NCBI RefSeq assembly: GCF_900103715.1
Contig: NZ_FNHL01000002.1
Span: 310,001 to 374,000 of the forward strand
From: Halogranum gelatinilyticum
GTDB lineage: Archaea; Halobacteriota; Halobacteria; Halobacteriales; Haloferacaceae
DNA: 64,000 nt
Reading direction: 5' to 3'
Part shown: piece by piece, positions 17,222-25,214 of the stretch
How the letters are laid out: every line of letters begins with the position of its first letter
How positions within the stretch are numbered: the stretch's first letter is position 1
Position numbers and translations under genes: made by a program
The notes under the pieces: model-generated
The model's input: only the letters and a program-made list of their open reading frames with translations
Database searches by the model: none
What the model was told of the DNA's origin: nothing

Positions 17222-18268
17222 ATGACCGTCTCAAGCGCCCCCGGCAAGGTGTATCTGTTCGGGGAGCACGCCGTCGTCTACGGCGAGCCGGCGGTCCCCT
17301 GCGCCATCGAGCGCCGGGCGACCGTCACCGTCGAACCGCGAGACGACGACCACGTCCGCGTCGTCGCCGAGGACCTCACCCTCGACGGCTTCACCGTCGA
17401 ATACTCCGGGTCGACCGACAGCGGCCCGGACGTCGACGTCCCCCGGCCGCTCGTGCAGGCCGCGATGGGCTACATCGACGCCGCCGTCGACCAGGCGCGC
17501 GACGCCGCCGACGCACCCGACGCCGGCTTCGACATCACCGTCGAGAGCGCGATTCCGCTCGGCGCGGGGCTCGGGTCGTCGGCCGCCGTCGTCGTCGCGG
17601 GTATCGACGCCGCCACCCGCGCGCTCGGCGTCGACCTCGACCCGGAAGAGATCGCCGACCGTGCCTACCGCGCCGAACACGAAGTGCAGGACGGCCAGGC
17701 CTCCCGCGCCGACACCTTCGCCTCCGCGATGGGCGGCGCGGTCCGCGTCGAGGGCGACGACTGCCGCGCCGTCGACGCGCCCGCACTCCCCTTCGTCGTC
17801 GGCTTCGACGGCGGCGCGGGCGACACGGGCGAACTCGTCGCCGGGGTCCGCGCGCTCCGCGAGAAGTACGACTTCGCCGCCGACACCGTCGAGGCCATCG
17901 GCGACATCGTCCGCGAGGGCGAGACGCTGCTGGCCGAGGCCGACCCCGAGAGCGAGCCGAGCGAGGACCTGCTGGACGCGCTCGGCGAGCTGATGGACTT
18001 TAACCACGGCCTGCTGGAAGCCCTGGGCGTCTCCTCGCGCTCGCTCGACAGTCTCGTCTGGGCGGCGCGCTCGGGCGACGCCTACGGGGCGAAGCTGACA
18101 GGCGCAGGCGGCGGTGGCTGCATCGTCGCACTCGACCCGACCGACGAGACGCAGACCGCGCTCCAGTACACACCCGGCTGTGTCGACGCCTTCCGCGCCG
18201 AGTTGGCGACGACGGGCGTCCGCGCAGAGGACGGAAATGATACGAAGACGAGCGAGGAGGACGCATGA
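17222..18268 (+). CDS. mvk: Mevalonate kinase
   Basis: The 348-residue GHMP kinase starts SSAPGKVYLFGEHAVVYGEP, which is the mevalonate-kinase form of motif 1, has the ATP loop PLGAGLGSSAAV at 112-123, a DTFASAMGG-type segment and the C-terminal GAGGGGCIVAL motif. It phosphorylates mevalonate to 5-phosphomevalonate in isoprenoid synthesis, which feeds archaeal ether lipids and carotenoids. Its stop overlaps the start of the isopentenyl phosphate kinase gene (ATGA), so two steps of the archaeal mevalonate route are coupled. Confidence 0.95.
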   Translation: MTVSSAPGKVYLFGEHAVVYGEPAVPCAIERRATVTVEPRDDDHVRVVAEDLTLDGFTVEYSGSTDSGPDVDVPRPLVQAAMGYIDAAVDQARDAADAPDAGFDITVESAIPLGAGLGSSAAVVVAGIDAATRALGVDLDPEEIADRAYRAEHEVQDGQASRADTFASAMGGAVRVEGDDCRAVDAPALPFVVGFDGGAGDTGELVAGVRALREKYDFAADTVEAIGDIVREGETLLAEADPESEPSEDLLDALGELMDFNHGLLEALGVSSRSLDSLVWAARSGDAYGAKLTGAGGGGCIVALDPTDETQTALQYTPGCVDAFRAELATTGVRAEDGNDTKTSEEDA

Positions 18269-19029
18269 CGACGGTCCTCAAACTCGGCGGCAGCGTCATC
18301 ACCGACAAAGACCGCCGCGAGACGGTGGACCTCCCCGCACTGGAGGCGGCGGCGACGGCCGTCGCCGACTCGTTCGCCGACGGAAGCGACGAGCGCGACG
18401 AGCACGAAGACCTCGTTATCGTCCACGGCGGGGGGAGCTACGGCCACTTCCACGCCGAGGAACACGGCGTCAGTACGACGACGGGTACCCACGACGCCCA
18501 CGGTGCGTTGGCCATCCACGACGCGATGAAGCGGCTCAACGGCCACGTGCTCGACGCCTTCGGCCAGCGCGAAGTGCCGACGCTGCCCGTCCACCCCTTC
18601 TCGGTCGGCGCACGCGACGCCGACGGCGACCTCACGTTCCCACTCAGCTCGGTGAGAACGATGCTCGACGAGGGCTTCGTCCCGGTTCTCCACGGCGACG
18701 TCGTCGCCCACGCTGGCGAGGGTGTCACCGTCGTCAGCGGCGACGAACTCGTGGTCCGGCTCGCGGAGGGGCTCGACGCCGACCGCGTCGGTCTCTGCTC
18801 GACGGTCCCCGGTGTGCTCGACACGGACGACGAGGTCGTCCCCGAGATTCGGGAGTTTGGGGACGTCGCCGCCGCGCTCGGCGGCAGCGACTCGACGGAC
18901 GTGACGGGGGGGATGGCCGCGAAGGTTCGTTCCCTCTTGGACCTCGGCGCGCCCGCCCACATCTTCGGCCCGGACGGCATCGCTCCCTTCCTCGCGGGCG
19001 AGTCGCCGGGGACGCGAATCGACGGCTAA
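18265..19029 (+). CDS. ipk: Isopentenyl phosphate kinase
   Basis: A 254-residue amino-acid-kinase-fold protein beginning TTVLKLGGSVITDK, with HGGGSYGH at 54-61, where the His is the residue that marks isopentenyl phosphate kinases among this fold, and VTGGMAAKV near residue 215. It phosphorylates isopentenyl phosphate to isopentenyl diphosphate, the last step of the archaeal alternative mevalonate pathway. It is translationally coupled to mevalonate kinase by a 4-base overlap. Confidence 0.95.
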   Translation: MTTVLKLGGSVITDKDRRETVDLPALEAAATAVADSFADGSDERDEHEDLVIVHGGGSYGHFHAEEHGVSTTTGTHDAHGALAIHDAMKRLNGHVLDAFGQREVPTLPVHPFSVGARDADGDLTFPLSSVRTMLDEGFVPVLHGDVVAHAGEGVTVVSGDELVVRLAEGLDADRVGLCSTVPGVLDTDDEVVPEIREFGDVAAALGGSDSTDVTGGMAAKVRSLLDLGAPAHIFGPDGIAPFLAGESPGTRIDG

Positions 19030-19176
19030 GCCCTCTGAGGACGTACTCGACAGTCTCGGTTCAGCTGCTGTGAGCGAGAAACGTTTCACCGGAAACGTGG
19101 TGTGTGATGCTAGCACACGTAGCTCAGTTCCGCGAGCGACAGCTGTCGAGAATCAGCAGACAGCGTCGACTCGCCG
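19030..19176. other. Convergent intergenic region with several dyad symmetries
   Basis: The 147 bases between ipk and the MBL-fold gene hold ACGTTTC-ACCG-GAAACGT (19081-19098, 7-base arms), which also overlaps a perfect palindrome GAAACGTTTC (19078-19087). A GTGTG/CACAC dyad follows at about 19102-19118, and a perfect 12-base palindrome CGACAGCTGTCG lies at 19137-19148. Position suggests bidirectional termination or RNA processing, but no T-run follows, so the role is open. Confidence 0.45.
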
Positions 19177-19908
19177 CTAAATCTCGAATCGGAGTCCGTC
19201 GCGGGCGAAGCGGACGTCGCCGTCGAAGGTCGCCTCCACCGAGTCCAGCATCTCGCGGTGTTTCCCTTCGGTATGGGGGTAGAGATGCGTCAGATAGACG
19301 CGGCCGACGTCGCAGCCGGCGAGTGCCTCGCCCAACTGCGTCGGCGTCGGATGGTTCGCGACGTCGACCTCGTCGGGAAAGGAGCAGTCGTGGGCGAGCA
19401 CGTCCGCGCCGTCGGCGAAGCGCGCGAGTCCGTCGAAGGCCTCGGTGTCGCCACTGAAGACAAATCCGTCGTCGAAGCGGTAGGCGAGACAGTCCATCGA
19501 GTGCCGCACCTCGTAGCCCTCGACGTCGAAGCCGGCGACCTCGAATGAGTCGGCGCGGACCTCGCGGACCGCGAGGTCGATGCGGTCTTGGAGATAGTCG
19601 TGGAGGTCCAGCAGGCCGTCGAGGAGTTCTTTCGTGCCCGTCGGCCCGACGACTTCCAGATGTTCCTCGCCCGCGAGCCAGCGGGCTTTGAGCAGGGGGA
19701 GGAGATCAGAGACGTGGTCGAGATGGTGGTGCGTGAGGAGCACGGTCGAGACGCCCTCGTAGCCGACGTCGGTCTGGCTCAGCCGGTGGAGGACGCCGCT
19801 GCCGCAGTCGACCAACAGGGTCCGGTCCCCGTCCTCCAGCAGGATGCCGGTCTGGACCCGGTCGGCCGTGGGCATCGCGCTGCCGGTGCCGAGGAAGGTG
19901 ACGCGCAT
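19177..19908 (-). CDS. MBL-fold metallohydrolase (RNase Z-like)
   Basis: The 243-residue protein begins MRVTFLGTGSAMPTADRVQ and has the metallo-beta-lactamase motif THHHLDH (residues about 65-71), a later FSGDTEAFDGLA (metal Asp) and VYLTHLYPH (His). It is most similar in layout to RNase Z-type and related phosphodiesterase proteins. The first motif reads HHHLDH instead of the HxHGDH of true tRNase Z and no long exosite arm is seen, so tRNA 3' processing should not be assumed. ATG 19908 is the start supported by the conserved N-terminus. Confidence 0.83.
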   Translation of the reverse strand: MRVTFLGTGSAMPTADRVQTGILLEDGDRTLLVDCGSGVLHRLSQTDVGYEGVSTVLLTHHHLDHVSDLLPLLKARWLAGEEHLEVVGPTGTKELLDGLLDLHDYLQDRIDLAVREVRADSFEVAGFDVEGYEVRHSMDCLAYRFDDGFVFSGDTEAFDGLARFADGADVLAHDCSFPDEVDVANHPTPTQLGEALAGCDVGRVYLTHLYPHTEGKHREMLDSVEATFDGDVRFARDGLRFEI

Positions 19909-20027
19909 GGTTCGGGCCACAGCCCGGAGGCCGAAAGCCGTTCGGGTGGCCGACGGCCTGCGAGCCCACTCCCGTCCCGCCGTTCGCGGGCACAACCCAC
20001 TTACCCGCTCGGCCAAAGGAGGTGGTA

Positions 20028-22787
20028 ATGAGTGGCCGGGAGCTGTTGGCCGGGACCGACGTCGACTTCGACGCCAAGACCGTCGACATCGCCGACGAGG
20101 ACGTCTTGGACCTGCTCGAACCGTCGGTTCGGGAGTGGTGGGTCGAGCAGTTCGGCGACTACGTCCCCGGCAACGGCGGCTTCTTCACCCCGCCGCAACG
20201 GGGAGCCATCCCGCGGATCCACGAGGGGACGAACTCGCTCATCTGCGCGCCGACCGGCTCCGGCAAGACGCTCGCCTCCTTCACCGCCATCATCAACGAA
20301 CTGTTCCGCCGCGACCGAGAACTGGACGACGGTCTCGACAACGCGGTCTACTGTCTCTACGTCTCGCCGCTGAAGTCGCTCGCCAACGACATCGGCCGCA
20401 ACCTCGGCGAGCCGCTGGACGGCATCACCGAGAAGTTGGCCGACCGCGGCGAGGACGTCGAGCTCCGCCACGCCATCCGCCACGGCGACACCTCCTCCAA
20501 CGACCGCCAGAAGATGCTGGAGACGACGCCGCACATCCTCAACACGACGCCCGAGACGCTGGCCATCCTGCTCAACTCCCCGAAGTTCAAGGAAAAGCTC
20601 CGGAACGTGGAGTACGTCGTCGTCGACGAGATTCACAGCCTCGCGGAGAACAAACGCGGGACCCACCTCTCGGTCTCCTTGGAACGGCTCGAAGCGCTCG
20701 CCGACACGTCGCCGACGCGAATCGGCTGTTCGGCGACGGTCGAACCCCTGACCACTGTGGCCGAATATCTCGTCGGCCGTGACGACGACGGCGACCCGCG
20801 AGACTACGACATCGTCGACACGCGGTTCGTCCGCGACTTCGACATCCGACTGGAGTGTCCCACCGACGACCTCATCGACACGCCACGGAGCGTCGTGACC
20901 GGGCGATTCTACGACCGACTGCACGAACTCATCCAGTCGCACACGAACACGCTCGTCTTCACCAACACCCGCTCGGGGGCCGAGCGGGTCCTGCACAACC
21001 TCAGAGAGGACCATCCCGACAGCTACGACGAGACCAACTCCGGCTGTCACCACGGCTCGCTCTCGAAGGAACGTCGCCAGGAGATCGAGTCCCAACTGAA
21101 GGCGGGCGAGTTGGACTTCGTCACGTCGTCGACCTCGCTGGAACTCGGCATCGATATGCCCCACATCGACCTCGTGGTACAGGTCGGGTCGCCGAAGTCC
21201 GTCGCCTCGTTGCTCCAGCGCGTCGGCCGCGCGGGCCACCGCCTCGGCCAGACCGTGCAGGGGCGCGTCATCGCGCTCGACCGCGACGAGCTCGTCGAGT
21301 GCGCGGTGATGCTCAAGAAGGCCGAGGAGGGCTTCGTCGACCGCGTGTTCGTCCCCGAGAACGCCTACGACGTGGCCGCCCAGCACGTCTACGGCATGGC
21401 AATCAACGAGGTCCGGCCGGAGTCCGAGGTCCGCGACATCCTGACGCGAGCGTACCCCTACCGAAACTTTTCCGACACCGATTTCGACCGGCTCTTTCGC
21501 TACCTGACGGCGGACTACGAGGGCATGGAGGACAAGAACGTCTACGCCAAGATCTGGCGCGACACCAACGACGCCCCCGACGGCGAGTACCACTATGACG
21601 AGTACGAGGTGGGCGAACCTCTCATCGGCAAGCGTGGGCGACTCGCTCGCGTCATCTACATGACCAACATCGGGACGATTCCCGACTCCTTCACCTGCGA
21701 CGTCTACACCCGCGGCTCCAACGAGTGGGTCGGCAACCTCGACGAGAACTATCTCGACACGCTGGAGAAGGGCGACGTCTTCGTCCTCGGCGGCGACCAC
21801 TTCGAGTTCAGCTACCGCCGCGGGTCGAAGGTCTACGTCGACCGGACGAGCGCCCGGCCGACCGTCCCCTCGTGGTTCTCCGAGCGGCTTCCGCTCTCCT
21901 ACGACCTCGGACGCGAGATCATCTCGTTCCAGGGCGACCTCGTCGAGCGCCTCCAGTCCGGCGGCCGCCCCGCCGCCCGCGACTGGCTCCGGGGCTTCCC
22001 GCTGGACGAGAACAGCGTCCGTGCCATCACGCGGATGTACGACGAGCAGTTGCAGTACGCCGGTCCCGAGAGCGTCAGCACCGACGACCGCCTGGCCGTC
22101 GAGGAGGTCCTGGACCGCGAGCAGTACCGTCGGCACTACCACGTCCACTCCAATTATGGCAGAAAGTTCAACGACGGGCTCTCGCGACTCGTCGCCTACC
22201 ACTGCGCCCAGCAGGCGAACACGAACGTCCAGGTCGCCGTCGCCGACAACGGCTTCTCGGTGTCGATGCCGCTGAACCGGAAGGTCGACGTCGCTGGCGT
22301 CGTCAGGGGGCTGGACCCCGCGGCCGTCGGCAGCGACCTCCGGGCCGCACTCGACGGGACCGACCTCCTCAAACGCTACTTCCGCATCAACGCGACGCGC
22401 TCGCTGATGATTCTGAAGCGGTACAAGGGCTACGAGAAGTCCGCCGCCGAACAGCAGGTCTCAAGCGAGATGCTGCTCTCGTTTGCCCAGGATCTCGACT
22501 CCTTCGCGGTCATCGAGGAAACCTATCGAGAGATTCTGGAGGACAAACTCGCCGTCGGCGCGATTCGTGACTTCGTCGAAGCCGTCCAGGCAGAAGAAAT
22601 CGAGGTCGTCCACCAGCAACACGACTATCCGTCGCCGCGGGCGTTCGGCCTGGCGACGCTGATGGCCTCGGACGTCGTGCTCGCGGACGACGAGTCGGCG
22701 GTCCTGAAAGAGTTCCACGAGCGCGTACTGGCCGAGATCGGCGATGACGGCGAGGACGCCGACGGAGCCGTGGCCGACGTCGACTGA
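20028..22787 (+). CDS. Lhr-type superfamily 2 ATP-dependent helicase
   Basis: The 919-residue protein has Walker A APTGSGKT at 74-81, a DEIH Walker B near residue 200, GCSATV (motif III) and the C-terminal helicase motifs VFTNTRSGAERV, TSSTSLELGIDMPHIDLV and QRVGRAGHR. A long C-terminal region after about residue 430 matches the winged-helix and Lhr-type extension. Lhr helicases translocate 3'-5' on DNA and unwind RNA-DNA hybrids in repair. The ATG at 20028 follows a strong GGAGGTG Shine-Dalgarno run at 20018-20024, unusual in a genome rich in leaderless genes; it is only 3 bases from the ATG, and an in-frame GTG at 20022 lies inside it. Confidence 0.88.
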   Translation: MSGRELLAGTDVDFDAKTVDIADEDVLDLLEPSVREWWVEQFGDYVPGNGGFFTPPQRGAIPRIHEGTNSLICAPTGSGKTLASFTAIINELFRRDRELDDGLDNAVYCLYVSPLKSLANDIGRNLGEPLDGITEKLADRGEDVELRHAIRHGDTSSNDRQKMLETTPHILNTTPETLAILLNSPKFKEKLRNVEYVVVDEIHSLAENKRGTHLSVSLERLEALADTSPTRIGCSATVEPLTTVAEYLVGRDDDGDPRDYDIVDTRFVRDFDIRLECPTDDLIDTPRSVVTGRFYDRLHELIQSHTNTLVFTNTRSGAERVLHNLREDHPDSYDETNSGCHHGSLSKERRQEIESQLKAGELDFVTSSTSLELGIDMPHIDLVVQVGSPKSVASLLQRVGRAGHRLGQTVQGRVIALDRDELVECAVMLKKAEEGFVDRVFVPENAYDVAAQHVYGMAINEVRPESEVRDILTRAYPYRNFSDTDFDRLFRYLTADYEGMEDKNVYAKIWRDTNDAPDGEYHYDEYEVGEPLIGKRGRLARVIYMTNIGTIPDSFTCDVYTRGSNEWVGNLDENYLDTLEKGDVFVLGGDHFEFSYRRGSKVYVDRTSARPTVPSWFSERLPLSYDLGREIISFQGDLVERLQSGGRPAARDWLRGFPLDENSVRAITRMYDEQLQYAGPESVSTDDRLAVEEVLDREQYRRHYHVHSNYGRKFNDGLSRLVAYHCAQQANTNVQVAVADNGFSVSMPLNRKVDVAGVVRGLDPAAVGSDLRAALDGTDLLKRYFRINATRSLMILKRYKGYEKSAAEQQVSSEMLLSFAQDLDSFAVIEETYREILEDKLAVGAIRDFVEAVQAEEIEVVHQQHDYPSPRAFGLATLMASDVVLADDESAVLKEFHERVLAEIGDDGEDADGAVADVD

Positions 22788-23165
22788 CTACTCCGCTGCG
22801 GCCCAGTCGCCGCCGACCCGGTCGACGCCCATCATGTCCTGTCCCTCGTGTTCGGAGAAGACGACCTTCAGGTTCGGCTCCGGGACTCCGAACTCAGCGT
22901 GGGCGTAGTCCATCGTCGCCAGCGCGAAGGCGCGCTTGCGCTCGAAGGGCCGTCCCTCGCGGACGTCGGCGTTGAGGAACAAGAGCGGCCCGTCGACGGC
23001 GCGGCCGAGCGCGAGGTTTGAAGCCTCGTGCTCGCGGACGACGCAGGCGACGTGGCCCGCAGTCGTCGCCATCTCGTCGGTGTAGAACTCGGTCACCGCG
23101 TCGGTGAACGCTCGTTTCTCGTCGGCCGAGAGGTCGAGGGTCGTGTCGAACTGGAGCAGTGGCAC
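22788..23165 (-). CDS. Tautomerase-family protein
   Basis: The 125-residue protein starts at GTG 23165 and reads Met-Pro-Leu-Leu-Gln-Phe, so after Met removal it would have the N-terminal catalytic Pro of the tautomerase (4-oxalocrotonate tautomerase/MIF-like) superfamily. The segment SADEKRAFTDAVTEFYTDEMA and a C-terminal NLKVVFSEHEGQDMM fit that fold. The natural substrate is unknown. Its stop codon lies directly against the helicase stop with no intergenic base, so transcription of the two must terminate inside the opposite gene. Confidence 0.7.
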   Translation of the reverse strand: MPLLQFDTTLDLSADEKRAFTDAVTEFYTDEMATTAGHVACVVREHEASNLALGRAVDGPLLFLNADVREGRPFERKRAFALATMDYAHAEFGVPEPNLKVVFSEHEGQDMMGVDRVGGDWAAAE

Positions 23166-23252
23166 GGGTCGATCGACAGAACCGGGGGACCTGAATCCGT
23201 CGCCCGCGCCGACTGAGGCAGCTTCAAGTAGCCCTGTCGACTCCCACCGTCC

Positions 23253-23957
23253 ATGTCCGGCACACTCGCACTCGACATCGAGACGGTCAGTCCCGACCGC
23301 GAGCCGACCGACCAGGCTCACTTCAGAGACTCCTCGTACTTCGAGTTGCTCGCGGTCGGTCTCGGCTTTCGCCCTGCACCCGGCGAACCGGTCGAGACGA
23401 CGGTCTGTTTCCGCGACGGCGAGGACGCCGAATCGGAACTCGCGCTCGTCGACGCCGTCTGTGACTGGTGTGTCGAACGCCCGGCCGACAGGCTCGTCAC
23501 CTACAACGGCGACGGCTTCGACCTCCTGCATCTGCCCGGCCGGGCTGCGGTTGCTGGCGAGGCCGTCGGCGACATGACCCCGCGGGACCGACTCGACCGG
23601 ATTCTCGACCTCCAGCACGTCGACCTGATGGACGAGACCCGTCGGGTCTACGGCGGCTTCCGCGGACTCGAACAGGTCTGTGAGGACCTCGCTGTCGACG
23701 TGCCGGAGACCCACTGGGCCGACTACGAGCACGGGATGCATCCCGACGACTGGCGACCGCTGGGCAAGCGTGGCAAGAAGCAGGTCGTCAACACCGACGT
23801 GCCACAGTTCGGCGAGCGGTATCTCGCGCTGGCGGCCGTCGACGCCCAAGAGACGGTGACCTTCCGTGCACTCTCCGATCTCCTCCGAGATTACACCGTC
23901 GCCGACATCGAGCCGCTGTTCGAACTGCTCGACCGACGGCCGTTCGACGGCGACTGA
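23253..23957 (+). CDS. DnaQ-like 3'-5' exonuclease domain protein
   Basis: The 234-residue protein begins TLALDIETVSPD, an exonuclease I motif (DxE), followed by TYNGDGFDLLHL (exo II type, N-x-x-x-F-D) near residue 88 and YLALAAVDAQETV near 200 (exo III type). It belongs to a group of predicted exonucleases related to the proofreading domain of family B DNA polymerases. No polymerase domain is present. Its partner and substrate are not known; the neighbourhood contains two helicases. Confidence 0.75.
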   Translation: MSGTLALDIETVSPDREPTDQAHFRDSSYFELLAVGLGFRPAPGEPVETTVCFRDGEDAESELALVDAVCDWCVERPADRLVTYNGDGFDLLHLPGRAAVAGEAVGDMTPRDRLDRILDLQHVDLMDETRRVYGGFRGLEQVCEDLAVDVPETHWADYEHGMHPDDWRPLGKRGKKQVVNTDVPQFGERYLALAAVDAQETVTFRALSDLLRDYTVADIEPLFELLDRRPFDGD

Positions 23958-23972
23958 GCCGACTCAGTCAAC

Positions 23973-25184
23973 TCAGTCGACGAGCAGCGTGTTCAACGCG
24001 TCGGGGACGACGAGCACGTCGCTGCCCGGTTCGACCGCGTCGCCGACGGACGGCCGAGCGTGCATGAGACAGTCCTCGACCACCGAGGGCAACCGGCTGT
24101 TCGTCACGTAGACAGGATGCTCGCGGAGCGCGCGGGCGACGACGAACGCCCGTTGCGCGCCGGGCTCGTAGCCCGAACGCATCTCCTCGTAGAGTTCGCT
24201 CGCGCTCGTCGCCGTCGACAGCCGGTCGTAGAACCGCTTCTCGCCCTTCCCCTCCCCAGCACCTTCGGGCAGCAGTGCCGGAATCACGACCCGCCCGCCG
24301 GGTCGGAGCGGGTTCCGGTCGCCGAGCACGAGATAGGTCGCCGCCCGCGTCGTCTGATAGAGGTTCGCGTCCTTCGGCGCGCCGACGCCCGCGACGACGG
24401 CGTCGTACTCGCGGTCGACGGAGACCGAGAGTGCCGCCTTCGCCCGCTCGGCGAGGTCGGCGACGACCTGGCGCGGACGGCCCGCGCTGGCGGCGAGAAT
24501 CCCGCTCGGTCCCTTCGTCACGTTACAACAGAAGTCCGGCCCGGCGAGGTCGCCCGCGCGGTCCAGCGTCTCGCGGAAGGGGTTGTCGGCGACGCGGCCG
24601 AGTCGGACGCCCTCCCGCGACAGCATCTCCGGGCCGTGCGTGTAGCGGATGAGCGACTCGCTGCCCGCGCCGACGACGACGGTCTTCGCGCCGCCGGAGA
24701 AGCCCGCGTACTGGTGGGGTTCGACCATTCCCGTCGAGACCACGAGGTCCGCGTCGGCCACGCGCTCGTTGACCTCGACGGGACAGCCGTCGACGTCGCC
24801 GACGCGGACGGTCTCGGCGGGGTCGTGGTTCACGGCGAGGTCGGCGTGTTCGCCCAGCCCCGCGCGAAGCTCCGCGTCGGTCATCGGCCGGTGGAGACCG
24901 AGACCGACGACCACGGTGATCTGCTCACGGGGAACCGGCAGTTCGGCGAGAAGCGCGTCCAGCAACACGTCGTCCGGCGTCGCCCGCGTCACGTCGGTGA
25001 CGACGATTGCGACGTCGTCGTCCGGGTTTGTGAGGTCCGCGAGCGCGGGACCGTGGGGGTCGGCCATCGCACCCTCTGCGGCCTCGCGCGGGTCGACGGC
25101 CTCGCCGCCCGGCGGAGTGCAGACGGTCACGTCGCACTCGGGGAGGTCGAATTCGACAGTTCCCGAGCCGAGTGGGAGTTCCAT
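23973..25184 (-). CDS. LarA-like (DUF2088) nickel-pincer racemase family protein
   Basis: A 403-residue protein matching LarA: IVVTDVTRATPDD near residue 60, GLGLHRPMTDAEL near 95 (His of the active site), VSTGMVEPHQYAGFSGGAKTV near 150 (second His and Lys) and a C-terminal lobe. LarA is lactate racemase with a nickel-pincer cofactor made by LarB, LarC and LarE; none of those genes is near. Homologues act on several 2-hydroxy acids, so the substrate is open. It is downstream of the Dna2-like gene on the same strand, 30 bases apart. Confidence 0.8.
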   Translation of the reverse strand: MELPLGSGTVEFDLPECDVTVCTPPGGEAVDPREAAEGAMADPHGPALADLTNPDDDVAIVVTDVTRATPDDVLLDALLAELPVPREQITVVVGLGLHRPMTDAELRAGLGEHADLAVNHDPAETVRVGDVDGCPVEVNERVADADLVVSTGMVEPHQYAGFSGGAKTVVVGAGSESLIRYTHGPEMLSREGVRLGRVADNPFRETLDRAGDLAGPDFCCNVTKGPSGILAASAGRPRQVVADLAERAKAALSVSVDREYDAVVAGVGAPKDANLYQTTRAATYLVLGDRNPLRPGGRVVIPALLPEGAGEGKGEKRFYDRLSTATSASELYEEMRSGYEPGAQRAFVVARALREHPVYVTNSRLPSVVEDCLMHARPSVGDAVEPGSDVLVVPDALNTLLVD

Positions 25185-25214
25185 GGGCGGACGTCGGCGG
25201 CGGGCCGAGAAAAG

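Noticed and set aside
19177-19908. Calling the MBL-fold protein RNase Z
   Set aside because: The metal motif is HHHLDH, not HxHGDH, and the exosite arm is missing.
20001-22202. A 733-codon open frame on the minus strand opposite the Lhr helicase
   Set aside because: High GC makes stop codons rare in the antisense frame; its translation has no family motif, while the plus strand has all helicase motifs.
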